A stretch of 40,076 nucleotides of DNA from NCBI GenBank assembly GCA_002684855.1, contig NYWD01000170.1, forward strand, positions 1 through 40,076, written 5' to 3'. The DNA comes from Planctomycetaceae bacterium. GTDB lineage: Bacteria; Planctomycetota; Phycisphaerae; Phycisphaerales; SM1A02. This document shows, piece by piece, positions 9,097-18,916 of the stretch (positions within the stretch are counted from its first letter, which is position 1; each line of letters starts with the position of its first letter). A program made the translations under genes and the position numbers. Under the pieces are notes generated by a model. It made no database searches. It worked only from the letters and a program-made list of their open reading frames with translations, and was not told the DNA's origin.

Positions 9097-9966
9097 TCAG
9101 GCGTCCGGCCAGGGAACGGGACGGCCGAGCAGTCGGGCGAGTCGTTCGTTCTCGGGCGCGAAGTGGGTCCGCAGGCGGTCGAGAACCCCGGGCGGCGGGG
9201 CCTGTCCGTCGCCGCGGTTCGCGATCGGGGACGGTTCGGCGGATGGAACCGGTGGGAGTCCGAGCCAGTCGAGCACCCGATCGCCGGTGCCGTCGGGGTC
9301 CGCGAAGTGATCCTCCGAGAAGAGGACGAGGGTCCGTTCGCTTCCGAAGCTCTCGAACCATCGTTCGAGTTGCTCCGCGTATCGACCGCGAGCGAGATAG
9401 GAGAAGTGCTCGTGCGGTCCGGAGACCGCTGCGGGATGGTCGAGGAGGCGTTGCGTCTCGCCGGCGAGTCGCGTCGGCTCCTGTTCGATCGCGTCCTCGA
9501 AGTCGAGCGTCTCGACGCCGAGCCGCGTTTCATGTCGATGATGCGACCAGGCGCGAAGGGCCGGATCGCGAAGCAGCACCACGAGATCGAGTTCCGGGCC
9601 CAGCAGGTCGCGGGCGATCCTCGGGGTTCGCGGGTGGAAGAGGTAGTAGGGGCACGCGTCGCCGGCTCGGAATCTGCCGCCGAGCCGGCGTCGGAGACCC
9701 GCGCGGCGGAAGACGGTCTCCTGGAGGCTTCGGCAGCGAGATCTCGACGGGCGGGGACCGGCGAGGATCCGGCATTCCTTGGCCGCCCTCGGAAGGATGT
9801 GCGGCGATCGCGAGATCCGACGGTCGAGGTCGGTGGTGCCGGACTTCTGGGCGCCGATCAGGAGGAAATCCGGGAGGATCCGCCAGGGTGCCGATATGAG
9901 CCGATGGAGGCTCGGTCGGGGGTTCGGCGTCGGCACGCAGGAGGGCGTTTGCGGCGCGTCTGACAT
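9097..9966 (-). CDS. Sulfotransferase family protein
   Basis: PAPS-loop-like FLLIGAQKSGTTDLDRRI and LDLVVLLRDPALRAWSHHRHE. Start at MSDAPQ (9966); ORF extends to 10077. Confidence 0.75.
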   Translation of the reverse strand: MSDAPQTPSCVPTPNPRPSLHRLISAPWRILPDFLLIGAQKSGTTDLDRRISRSPHILPRAAKECRILAGPRPSRSRCRSLQETVFRRAGLRRRLGGRFRAGDACPYYLFHPRTPRIARDLLGPELDLVVLLRDPALRAWSHHRHETRLGVETLDFEDAIEQEPTRLAGETQRLLDHPAAVSGPHEHFSYLARGRYAEQLERWFESFGSERTLVLFSEDHFADPDGTGDRVLDWLGLPPVPSAEPSPIANRGDGQAPPPGVLDRLRTHFAPENERLARLLGRPVPWPDA

Positions 9967-10001
9967 GGATGTGACGATACAGTTTGCACGAGGACTCGTC
10001 G

Positions 10002-10739
10002 ATGATTCCCTGGCTGAGAAGAACCACGACCGGCACCAGGTTCCTGATCCTCTTCCCGGGCAGGACCGGAAGTTCATGGCTCGTCGACGGTCTGGCGCGT
10101 CATCCGGGGATTCGAGCCGAGGGCGAGATGCTCGTGGGGCGATCCGCCGTCGAACAGCGGGCCGAGATCGTACGGCTGTACGGACGATCGAGGAAGTCGG
10201 CCGTCGGCTTCAAGACCAAGCTGAAGGATGTCGCGGACCCCGGGCACCTGGGCGCCTGCATCGAGGAATACGATCTGGTCGTCCTGCTGATGCGTCGTCG
10301 GGATCTGCTCCGACTCGCGATCTCGCGGATCAATGCGCGTCGACTTCACGCGGCGACCGGACGCTGGAACGTGCGATCGAAGGACCGTCCGGTGAGCGGT
10401 GGGGACGTCTCCGTGGATGAACTGGTCGAGGCGCTGGCCGCCTGCCGCGACGATGTCGCCCGGCTCGACGACTTCGTGGCGTCGACCGGGGTGACGCCCT
10501 TCGAGATCGAATACGCGGACATTCTCGCCGGTCCCTCGGAAGTGCTCGAACGCGTTCAGGAGAAGCTCGGCGTCGACCCGCGCAGGGTCGTGTCCTCCGT
10601 CGCGAAGAACACCAGCGAGCGACTGTCGTCGGCGGTGGGAAACATCGACGCGCTGCGTCGGGAACTTTCGGGTGGGCCCTGGGAATCGGTGTTCGACGTC
10701 GATCCCGTCAGCGAACGGGCTTCCTCGAACGCAGATTGA
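10002..10739 (+). CDS. Stf0-type sulfotransferase family protein
   Basis: FLILFPGRTGSSWLVDGLARHPGIRAEGEML, VGFKTKL, VVLLMRRRDLLRLAISRINA. ATG 10002 preferred over the track's TTG 9984. Confidence 0.75.
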   Translation: MIPWLRRTTTGTRFLILFPGRTGSSWLVDGLARHPGIRAEGEMLVGRSAVEQRAEIVRLYGRSRKSAVGFKTKLKDVADPGHLGACIEEYDLVVLLMRRRDLLRLAISRINARRLHAATGRWNVRSKDRPVSGGDVSVDELVEALAACRDDVARLDDFVASTGVTPFEIEYADILAGPSEVLERVQEKLGVDPRRVVSSVAKNTSERLSSAVGNIDALRRELSGGPWESVFDVDPVSERASSNAD

Positions 10740-11655
10740 TCAGCACCCGCTGCCACCGTCGAAGACGCCAGGATCGGGTGGCGCGGGTCGCCCGGGCGAT
10801 TTCGAGGCGGAGCTTCTCGTCGCGTGGGCCACAGGTCTCGAACTCCATCGCGAGCCAGTGCAGGAAACGCCTCCGCGTCCGGACTTCGAGGCCGGATCGA
10901 TGGGTCTGCGCCACGCAACTCGACTCGTGCTGGCGATAAAGGTGCAGGACCTGGGGGATGACGAACACCGGATGGCGGAACATCAGGCGGGCGAGGAAGG
11001 CCTGGTCCTCGTACATCCCCCGGAATCGTTCCACGTGCCCGCCCATCGCCACGAGCGGACGTCGGCGGACCAGCGGTCCGAGCGGCACCGTGCGGGGATT
11101 CTCGAGGAACACCGGGAGCAGGCCCGGCGGTGGAAGCAGCGTGTCGAGCACTCCGGCCGGCAGCGTCTGATCCTCGTCCTCGTTCTCCGATGCGGACCAC
11201 GTCCACCAGCGACGGCACGGGCCGATCACCGCGACCGCCTCCGGGGAGCGCTCCATCGCCTCGTGGAAACCCTCGAGTTTCCCCGGGAGGAGGCGGTCGT
11301 CGTGGTCCAGCCAGGTCACGAACTCCCCGGTGGCATGGCGAAGCCCGAGATTGCGGCTCGCGCTCATGCCTCGATTCTCGCCGTCGGGATGGCGGTGGAG
11401 ACGGATGCGTTCGGGATCATCGCCGGCCAGTCCGGACGCGATCTCGATGGTGCCGTCACTCGAACCGTCGTCGACGATGTGGAGTTCCCAGTCCTCGACG
11501 GTCTGTTCCCGAAGGCTCTCCACCGCCTCGGCGAGATGCACCTCGCCATCGCGGACGATGGTGATCACGCTGAAACGTGGATGCCGCCTCAACGGTCTGC
11601 GCCCTTCGAGTCGTGCCCGAAGCGGGATGCGAGCGAGCCTGCGATGGCAAGGCAC
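10708..11655 (-). CDS. Glycosyltransferase family 2 protein
   Basis: RFSVITIVRDGEVHLAEAVESLREQTVEDWELHIVDDGSSDGT, SASRNLGLRHATGEFVTWLDHDDRL. Start uncertain. Confidence 0.85.
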   Translation of the reverse strand: MPCHRRLARIPLRARLEGRRPLRRHPRFSVITIVRDGEVHLAEAVESLREQTVEDWELHIVDDGSSDGTIEIASGLAGDDPERIRLHRHPDGENRGMSASRNLGLRHATGEFVTWLDHDDRLLPGKLEGFHEAMERSPEAVAVIGPCRRWWTWSASENEDEDQTLPAGVLDTLLPPPGLLPVFLENPRTVPLGPLVRRRPLVAMGGHVERFRGMYEDQAFLARLMFRHPVFVIPQVLHLYRQHESSCVAQTHRSGLEVRTRRRFLHWLAMEFETCGPRDEKLRLEIARATRATRSWRLRRWQRVLINLRSRKPVR

Positions 11656-12476
11656 CGTCGGAGATCCCGACGTCCGAGCGCCGGGTGTCCGCTTCCGTCA
11701 CCGAACCCTTCGGGTTCGACGAGCGGTCGGTCCCCGAACTCCCCCCGAAGCGTGATGGCCGCGCCTCGGCCAAGGCGTTCGGCCTCGACGATCCGGTCGC
11801 ATTCGGCGTCGGGCGTGGTGAGGCCCGTGAATTCCAGGGCCTCGCCCAGCATGCGGGCGGGATCGGACCGCAGGTCCTCGTATCGCATCGTCATGAACCG
11901 CGTCGTTCCGAAGCGCTGGGCGGCCGACTCCGCGGCCTCGACGCATTCGACCCATCGCCGGCTCGCGGCTTCGACCGAACCCGGCGCCCAGCCGCGGCCC
12001 CACGAGCTGGCGGAAGCGCGAACGAGACTGGCCGCGACGTCCGCGGGATGTCGAACAAGGTGGATGACCCGGCATCGTGGCAGCAGTCGATCCGCCAGTT
12101 CGAGATGAAGGGCGTGGTCGGGCGTCTTCTCGACCAGCAGTCCGGCATCCGGACGCGATTCGACGGTGGGTGCGAGGATTTCGAACCACATCCGTCGGAG
12201 CGAATCGAGCATGGCCGTCTCGGTGGTCATCGTGAGGGGGCCGTGCGGGCGGTCGAATTCCGCCTTTCGCCTCGCCTCCGTGAGCATCGCATCGAAGAGC
12301 ACGAGCAGATGTGATTCCTGGCCGCCGACGCAGGCGGGGTGACCGAGGAGAAGTCTCTGGAGCCAGGTCGTCCCGCTTCGCGGAGCGCCGACGATCAGGA
12401 GCGGAGACGCGGCCACCTCGTTCGGATCGAATGGATCGTCGGAGTTTGCGTCGTCGGTGCTGGGCGCTGGATCCAT
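11589..12476 (-). CDS. Sulfotransferase family protein
   Basis: LLIVGAPRSGTTWLQRLLLGHP, VEKTPDHALHLE, VIHLVRHPADVAASLVRA. Start MDPAPS at 12476; ORF extends to 12518. Confidence 0.85.
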   Translation of the reverse strand: MDPAPSTDDANSDDPFDPNEVAASPLLIVGAPRSGTTWLQRLLLGHPACVGGQESHLLVLFDAMLTEARRKAEFDRPHGPLTMTTETAMLDSLRRMWFEILAPTVESRPDAGLLVEKTPDHALHLELADRLLPRCRVIHLVRHPADVAASLVRASASSWGRGWAPGSVEAASRRWVECVEAAESAAQRFGTTRFMTMRYEDLRSDPARMLGEALEFTGLTTPDAECDRIVEAERLGRGAAITLRGEFGDRPLVEPEGFGDGSGHPALGRRDLRRCLAIAGSLASRFGHDSKGADR

Positions 12477-12541
12477 CGGATGCGATGATAACGTGCCGAG
12501 TGGGTTGATCACGTTCAATCCCTCGCCCGGAGCCCATTCCC

Positions 12542-13720
12542 ATGCCCGATCTCGACGACGTGTTCGCCGGCCTCGATCGACTCCGCATCGAACTGCCCAG
12601 CTGGGGCTTCGCGGACACCGGCACTCGTTTCGGCAAGTATCTCCAGGACGCGGCGGCGATCACGCTCGAGGACAAGCTCGACGATGCCGCGGAGGTCCAT
12701 CGCGTGACGGGGTGTTGTCCGAGGGTCGCGGTCCACGTCCTGTGGGACTTCGAGGGAGAGGAGGCCGGCGACGCGACGCAGATGGCGACCGCCCGAGGAC
12801 TTCGGCTCGGTTCCGTCAATCCGAATCTCTTCCAGCATCAGTGCTACCGGCTGGGATCGGTCGCGAACGAGGACGCCTCGATTCGCCGTCGGGCGATCGA
12901 GCACCTGCTGCGATCGGTCGAGCTCGGGCGGGCGATCGGAAGCGACGTGCTCTCGCTCTGGTTCGCGGACGGAACGAACTACCCGGGGCAGGGACACTTC
13001 CGGCGGCGGAAACGCTGGTTCGAATCGGCATTGCGGGAGGTGCACGACGCGATGCCGGCGTCGATGCGGATGCTCGTCGAGTACAAGCCGTTCGAGCCCG
13101 CCTTCTACCACACCGACGTCGCGGACTGGGGCATGGCCGCCGCGTTCGCCCGCGCGGCGGGGCCGAGAGCGAAGGTGCTCGTCGACACCGGGCATCATCT
13201 GCTCGGTCAGAACATCGAACACATCGTGGCGTTCCTGCTCGACGAGGGGATGCTGGGTGGCTTCCACTTCAACGATCGCCACTACGCGGACGACGATCTC
13301 ACCGTCGGATCGATCGACCCCTACCGGATCTTCCGAATCCTGTTCGAACTCGTCCAGTTCGAACGCGAGTCGGATCAGGTCCTCCCGATCGACTACATGA
13401 TCGACCAGTCGCACAATCTGAAGCCGAAGGTCGAGGCGATGATCCAGACCGTCGACACCGTTCAGGCGATGCTCGCGAAGGCGCTGCTCGTCGACGTCGA
13501 GGCGCTGGAGTCCGCACGCAGGGCCGGCGACGTGGTCGACGCCGAACGCCGTCTTGCGGACGCGTTCGCCACCGACGTCCGGCCGATGCTCGGTGAGTGG
13601 CGCCGTCGTCACGGTCTTCCCACCGATCCGATCGGTGATCATCGGGCATCCGGTCATGTCGAGCGGGCGGCGGCGACGAGGCTCGGTCGGAAGCCGTCCT
13701 CCGGAGGCTCCTACGCCTGA
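12542..13720 (+). CDS. rhaI: L-rhamnose isomerase (TIM-barrel sugar isomerase, RhaI-like)
   Basis: ELPSWGFADTGTRFGKYLQ, VHVLWDF, EYKPFEPAFYHTDVADWGMA, GGFHFNDRHYADDDLTVGSIDPYRIF; next to rhamnulokinase, aldolase and mutarotase. Confidence 0.85.
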   Translation: MPDLDDVFAGLDRLRIELPSWGFADTGTRFGKYLQDAAAITLEDKLDDAAEVHRVTGCCPRVAVHVLWDFEGEEAGDATQMATARGLRLGSVNPNLFQHQCYRLGSVANEDASIRRRAIEHLLRSVELGRAIGSDVLSLWFADGTNYPGQGHFRRRKRWFESALREVHDAMPASMRMLVEYKPFEPAFYHTDVADWGMAAAFARAAGPRAKVLVDTGHHLLGQNIEHIVAFLLDEGMLGGFHFNDRHYADDDLTVGSIDPYRIFRILFELVQFERESDQVLPIDYMIDQSHNLKPKVEAMIQTVDTVQAMLAKALLVDVEALESARRAGDVVDAERRLADAFATDVRPMLGEWRRRHGLPTDPIGDHRASGHVERAAATRLGRKPSSGGSYA

Positions 13721-15222
13721 TGTCGACCGATCGGGTCATCGCGGTCGATCTCGGCGCGTCCTCGGGACGGGTGGCGGGCGTGCGGACCACGGATGGCGGG
13801 CTCGAGATCGATTCCGTCCATCGATTCTCGAACGCCCCCGTTCAGCGCGGTTCCGGTGGATCACGTCGATGGTGCTGGGACGTCGATGCGATCATGAAGG
13901 GGGTGTCGGAGGGGATCCGCGCCGTCGCGAGCCACGGTGCCGTGGACTCCATCGCGGTCGATTCGTGGGCCGTCGACTACGGACTCCTCGACGACCGGGG
14001 TGAGCTGGTGGCGCCCGTCACCGCCTATCGCGACGAGCGGCATGCGGAGAGTTCCGCCCGGCTTCGGGCCGAGCTCGGTGACGCGGCCATCTACGGGCGG
14101 ACCGGAATCCAGTTCCAGTCGTTCAACACGCTGTATCAACTCGCCGCCGACGCGGTCGATCCCGCTCGTCCGTTCGACCGCGCCCGCCGAATGCTCATGA
14201 TCCCCGATCTGGTGGCACATCGACTCTGCGGATCGGTGACGGGGGAACGGACCAACGCGGGAAGCACGCAGTGCTTCGATCTCGAGCGCGACGCGTGGAT
14301 TCCGGAGCTCCTCGAGGCGGCCGGCGTGCCGATGCGGCTCATGCCCGAAGTGGTGGCGGGGGAGACTGCCGGTCCGATCGGGGTGATCGGTCCGGCGATC
14401 GCCGAGGCGCACGGTCTGGCCGCGGGAACGGCGATGCGGGCGACCGCGACCCACGACACGGCGGCCGCGGTGGCGGCTGCTCCGCTCGCCGGACCGGGAG
14501 ATGTGTTCATCTCCAGCGGGACCTGGTCATTGGTGGGACTCGAACTCGGCGAGTCGATCCGGACGCCGGCGGCGATGCGGATCAACGCGACGAACGAGCC
14601 GGGGATCTTCGGCACCACCAGGTTCCTCCGCAACGTGGCCGGGCTGTGGCTCCTGCAGGAATGCCGCCGTGCCTGGGCGGAAGACGGGCGTGATCTCGAC
14701 TGGGCCACCCTCGCCTCGATGGCCGAGGCCGCCGAACCCTTCCGATCGCTCTTCGATCCCGACGATCCCGGGCTCGCGGCGCCGGGCGGAATGCCGGGCC
14801 GGATCGCGGCGGTGATCGCGGCGACCGGTGATCCGGTTCCGGAGGACGATGGCGCGATGGTGAGGGCGATTCTCGATTCGGTGTCCCTCCGCACCGCGGA
14901 TGCCATCCATTCGCTCGCCGAAGTGGCCGGACGTCGTCTCGATCGGGTCGTGGTGGTGGGCGGCGGTGCCGCGAACGGTCTTCTCAATCGACTCATTTCC
15001 GCGTGCAGCGGCCTCCCCGTGGTGGTCGGCTCCACGGAGTCGACCTCGCTCGGCAACGCGGTGGTCCAGATCGCGTCGTCCCGGGGGCTGCGAAAACGAG
15101 CCGACCTCGCCGGCCTGCTTCCCGTCGCGACCCCGGTCGCGGATCCGGACGATCTTCCGGAGGTGCGACGTCGCGTGGTCTCCGCCGGCGTCCGGCTCGC
15201 CGCCCTCGACGCGAAGACGTAG
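13720..15222 (+). CDS. rhaB: Rhamnulokinase (FGGY family)
   Basis: VIAVDLGASSGRVAGV, DSIAVDSWAVDYGLLDDRG, VFISSGTWSLVGLEL, RVVVVGGGAANGLLNRL; TGATG overlap with the isomerase. Confidence 0.9.
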   Translation: MSTDRVIAVDLGASSGRVAGVRTTDGGLEIDSVHRFSNAPVQRGSGGSRRWCWDVDAIMKGVSEGIRAVASHGAVDSIAVDSWAVDYGLLDDRGELVAPVTAYRDERHAESSARLRAELGDAAIYGRTGIQFQSFNTLYQLAADAVDPARPFDRARRMLMIPDLVAHRLCGSVTGERTNAGSTQCFDLERDAWIPELLEAAGVPMRLMPEVVAGETAGPIGVIGPAIAEAHGLAAGTAMRATATHDTAAAVAAAPLAGPGDVFISSGTWSLVGLELGESIRTPAAMRINATNEPGIFGTTRFLRNVAGLWLLQECRRAWAEDGRDLDWATLASMAEAAEPFRSLFDPDDPGLAAPGGMPGRIAAVIAATGDPVPEDDGAMVRAILDSVSLRTADAIHSLAEVAGRRLDRVVVVGGGAANGLLNRLISACSGLPVVVGSTESTSLGNAVVQIASSRGLRKRADLAGLLPVATPVADPDDLPEVRRRVVSAGVRLAALDAKT

Positions 15223-15266
15223 CATCTTGGTCCCTGTCCTCCCGCCACAACCCTGAAAGAACACCG

Positions 15267-17456
15267 ATGACCCGATCCGAGACCAGTCCCTTCGTGCAAC
15301 ACCTCTGGCGTGACCAGGCGGTCCGGGATCTCGATGCGGTGGACCGCCTCGTCTATCGATCGAACCGTCTCGGAGCGGATCAGCGGGTCACGAACACGGG
15401 TGGGGGGAACACTTCCAGCAAGGTGGAGGACCGGGATCCGGTCACGGGAAAGCCGGTTCGCGTGCTGTGGGTCAAGGGCTCCGGCGGCGATCTCCGAACG
15501 GCGGGGCGGGGGAACTTCGCGTCGCTCGATCTCGAGCGACTGGAAGCGCTCAAGGCGCTCTATGCCTCGCGGGCGGTCACCGGCATCAAGTCCGAGGCCG
15601 AAGACGAGATGGTCGATCGCTACCGGGACTGCGTCTTCGCCCTCAACCCGCGCGCGTCCTCGATCGACACACCCCTTCACGCCTTCGTTCCCGCGGCCCA
15701 TGTCGATCACACGCACCCCAATGCGGTCATCGCGATCGCCGCCTGTGTCGAGGGCGAAGCGGTTGCGCGCGAGATCTACGGCGACGAGGTGCCGTGGCTT
15801 CCGTGGATGCGTCCGGGGTTCGAACTCGGCCTCGCCTTGGAGCGACTCTGCCGCGAGCACCCCGACGCGGGCGGTGCGATCATGGGTCAGCACGGCCTGA
15901 TCAACTGGCACGATGACGATCGGGCCTGCTACGACCGGAGTCTGGAGTACATCGACCGGGCCGCGCAATACCTGGCGGACCATGATCGGGGCGCGTCGAC
16001 GTTCGGCGGCGCGGGGGTCGCCCCGCTCGACGAGGACGCCCGGCGGCGGGTGCTCGTCGAGACGCTCCCGTGGCTCCGTGGTCGGGTGTCGAAGCGGCGA
16101 CGCATGATCGCGACCGCCCAATGGGACGACGCCACCATCGCCTTCGTGTCGAGTCGGGACGCGGGGCGACTCGCATCGCTGGGGACGAGCTGTCCGGATC
16201 ACTTCCTTCGGACGAAGATCAGACCGCTTCACGTCGACTGGGATCCGCATCGAGAGACGACGTCGACCCTTCGCGAGCGGTTGGACGCGGGCCTCGAGTC
16301 GTATGTCCGGGACTACGAGGCGTACTACGAATCGTGTCGACATCCGGACAGCCCGCGCATGCGCCCGCCGGAACCCACGGTGATCCTCGTTCCCGGCGTC
16401 GGCATGATCGCGTTCGGCGCGAGCAAGTCGGAGAGCCGGACCACGGCGGAGTTCTATCGTTGTGCGATCGAGGTGATGCGAGGCGCCGAGTCGATCGGAG
16501 GCTACCGGGCGCTGCCGGCGCAGGAGGCCTTCGACATCGAGTACTGGCGGCTGGAGGAGGCGAAGCTTCAGCGGATGCCCGCGCCGCGTCCTTTCGCCGG
16601 TCGAATCGTGCTGGTCGCGGGGGCGGGTTCCGGAATCGGGCGGGAGTGCGCCACTTCGATCGTCGAGGACGATGCCTCGGTGGTCTGCCTCGACCGTGAT
16701 GCAGACGGTGCGGAGGCCGTCGCGGCCGCCATCGAGGCGTCGCGGGGCGCGGGCATCGGTGTCGCGGGTTCGGGCGTCTCGGGCTGCGGGCCGACGCTCG
16801 CAGTCACCGCGGACGCCACCGATCGTGACATGGTTCGACGGGCTTTCGAGGACGCGATCCTCGCCTACGGGGGCGTCGACGACCTCGTCGTCACCGCCGG
16901 GATGTTCCCCACGCCCGGCCCGGACGGCGTGGTCGACGACGCCACCTTCGCGAGGACCTTCGCGGTCAACGTCCTGGGCCCCTCGATTCTCGCGGAGGAG
17001 CTCGGATCGCTGGTGGGCGATGCCGCACTCGACGGATCGATCGTCGTCACGACGAGCGTGAACGGATTCGTCGCGAAGAAGGGGTCCTCGGCCTACGACG
17101 CCTCGAAGGCCGCGGCCAATCATCTCGTGAGATCCCTCGCGGTCGGGCTCGCCCCGAGGCTCCGGGTGAACGCCGTGGCGCCGGCCACGGTGATCGAGGG
17201 AAGCACGATGTTCCCGCGGGACCGGGTGATCTCCAGCCTTCGGAAATATTCGATCGACTTCGATGAATCGATGTCGGATGAGGAACTCGTGGACCGACTC
17301 TCGGCCTTCTACGCGGATCGCACCCTGCTCGGCGTCCCGATCCGGCCGCGCGATCAGGTGGCCGCGATCCGATTCCTGCTCGGTCCGGACGCATCCCGGA
17401 CGACGGGCCAGGTGCTCGCGGTCGATGGCGGTCTGCCGGACGCCTTCGTGCGATGA
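15267..17456 (+). CDS. Bifunctional rhamnulose-1-phosphate aldolase / short-chain dehydrogenase
   Basis: N-terminal class II aldolase-type domain (TNTGGGNTSSK, HAFVPAAHVDHTHPNAVIA); C-terminal SDR (IVLVAGAGSGIGRECA, SAYDASKAAANHLVRSLA). Start ATG 15267. Confidence 0.9.
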   Translation: MTRSETSPFVQHLWRDQAVRDLDAVDRLVYRSNRLGADQRVTNTGGGNTSSKVEDRDPVTGKPVRVLWVKGSGGDLRTAGRGNFASLDLERLEALKALYASRAVTGIKSEAEDEMVDRYRDCVFALNPRASSIDTPLHAFVPAAHVDHTHPNAVIAIAACVEGEAVAREIYGDEVPWLPWMRPGFELGLALERLCREHPDAGGAIMGQHGLINWHDDDRACYDRSLEYIDRAAQYLADHDRGASTFGGAGVAPLDEDARRRVLVETLPWLRGRVSKRRRMIATAQWDDATIAFVSSRDAGRLASLGTSCPDHFLRTKIRPLHVDWDPHRETTSTLRERLDAGLESYVRDYEAYYESCRHPDSPRMRPPEPTVILVPGVGMIAFGASKSESRTTAEFYRCAIEVMRGAESIGGYRALPAQEAFDIEYWRLEEAKLQRMPAPRPFAGRIVLVAGAGSGIGRECATSIVEDDASVVCLDRDADGAEAVAAAIEASRGAGIGVAGSGVSGCGPTLAVTADATDRDMVRRAFEDAILAYGGVDDLVVTAGMFPTPGPDGVVDDATFARTFAVNVLGPSILAEELGSLVGDAALDGSIVVTTSVNGFVAKKGSSAYDASKAAANHLVRSLAVGLAPRLRVNAVAPATVIEGSTMFPRDRVISSLRKYSIDFDESMSDEELVDRLSAFYADRTLLGVPIRPRDQVAAIRFLLGPDASRTTGQVLAVDGGLPDAFVR

Positions 17457-17794
17457 GCCTCCCGGAGAACGCGATGCGTCGAGTGTGTTTCCTGCTGAAG
17501 GTCCGATCGGAGCGTCTCGAGGCGTACCGGCGCGTGCACGAGGCGGTCTGGCCGGAGATGCTCGAAGCGCTTTCCCGCCACGGATGGACGAACTACTCGC
17601 TCTTTCTCCGGGACGACGGCCTCCTGGTGGGGTACGTCGAGACTCCGGATTGGGACGCGGCACTGGCGGGCATGGCCGGCGAGCCCGTCAATGCCCGCTG
17701 GCAGACTGCGATGAAGGATTATTTCGAGTCCCTCGAGGGCGTCAATCCGGACGAGGCGATGCGGCCGCTGGATCAGGTCTTTCATCTGGCTTGA
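17453..17794 (+). CDS. rhaM: L-rhamnose mutarotase
   Basis: RVCFLLKVRSERLEAYRRVHEAVWPEMLEALSRHGWTNYSLFL…; ATGA overlap with upstream gene. Confidence 0.9.
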   Translation: MSLPENAMRRVCFLLKVRSERLEAYRRVHEAVWPEMLEALSRHGWTNYSLFLRDDGLLVGYVETPDWDAALAGMAGEPVNARWQTAMKDYFESLEGVNPDEAMRPLDQVFHLA

Positions 17795-17816
17795 AGCCGT
17801 CGCCGGACGCATCACG

Positions 17817-18785
17817 TCACGGTTTCACGCCGGTCGCGGAGGCGTGGAGGAGCGGGCGGGCGAGCCGGTTCACCAGCTGGATCTCCTCGAGGCATCTTTC
17901 GCCCACGACCTCGAGGCTGAAGTAGCCGTGGATCAGGTCGGTGGCGACCTTCACGATGCTCGGAACGCCCGCATCCTCGAGTCGACGGGCGTACGCGAGG
18001 CCTTCGCTGTAGAGCGGGTCGTGGGCCGCGAGCGCGACGATGGCGGGGGGCAGGCCGGCCATGTCCGTGTTTCGAATCGGGCTCGCCCTCCATTCGTCGC
18101 GTCGGGCGTGATCCGGACAGAAGTGATCCCAGAACCATGCCATGGCCTCGGTCTCGAGCAGGCGCCCCTCGGCGTTCTCGACCATGCTCTCGCGGGTGAA
18201 GTCCGAATCGGTGACCGGATAGATCAGGTACTGGCAGTTGAGTCTCGGTCCGCCCTCGTCCCGCGACGCGATCGCGGCCACGGCCGCGAGATGCCCGCCT
18301 GCGCTGTCGCCGCCGACCCCGACCCGTTCCGGATCGCCGCCGATTTCCGCGGCGTGTCCGGCGAGCCACCGGGTGGCCGCGATCGCGTCCTCCGGTCCGG
18401 CGGGGTAGGGATGTTCGGGGGCCAGGCGGTAGTCCACCGACGCCACCACCGCGTCGAGTTCGACGGCGAGGCGGCGGGCCGTCGGATCCGCGCCGTCGAG
18501 ATCACCGAGCACCCAGCCGCCGCCGTGGAAGAAGACGAGGAGTGGTCGGTGTTCCGCGGGCGCAGGATGGTAGATCCGGACCGCGAGGGGGCCCGCCGGC
18601 CCCGGAATATCGCGATCGGTGACCGAGGCGACTTCGATCGGCCGATCCGGCGGGGCGAACGTTGATTTCGCCCAGGTGCGGGCCTCGGCGGGCGTCATCG
18701 AGACGATGCTGGGCTGCGCGACGTCGTTGACGATGGTGAGGAGGCGTTCGACGTCGGCATCGATGGGATGAACGGGATTCGGCAT
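17817..18785 (-). CDS. Alpha/beta hydrolase, HSL-type esterase/lipase
   Basis: HGGGWVLGDLDG oxyanion motif, VGVGGDSAGGHLAAV nucleophile elbow, C-terminal DLIHGYFSL. Confidence 0.9.
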   Translation of the reverse strand: MPNPVHPIDADVERLLTIVNDVAQPSIVSMTPAEARTWAKSTFAPPDRPIEVASVTDRDIPGPAGPLAVRIYHPAPAEHRPLLVFFHGGGWVLGDLDGADPTARRLAVELDAVVASVDYRLAPEHPYPAGPEDAIAATRWLAGHAAEIGGDPERVGVGGDSAGGHLAAVAAIASRDEGGPRLNCQYLIYPVTDSDFTRESMVENAEGRLLETEAMAWFWDHFCPDHARRDEWRASPIRNTDMAGLPPAIVALAAHDPLYSEGLAYARRLEDAGVPSIVKVATDLIHGYFSLEVVGERCLEEIQLVNRLARPLLHASATGVKP

Positions 18786-18916
18786 GGGCGTGGGTTCCGG
18801 GGTGAGTCGTCACGATACCGAGCCGCCCGGCGCGTCCTCCGGGTCGATTCGTCGAAAATACCCGCCGAATCGGGGATCGGCCGTCCCCACGTCGCTCCAT
18901 CGATCAACATTGGTGC

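Noticed and set aside
7435-9963. 842-aa plus-strand ORF
   Set aside because: Antisense to HTTM and sulfotransferase genes; highly charged, no recognisable fold.
14136-17663. 1175-aa minus-strand ORF
   Set aside because: Antisense across rhaB, aldolase fusion and rhaM, which have clear family motifs; R/P-rich sequence.
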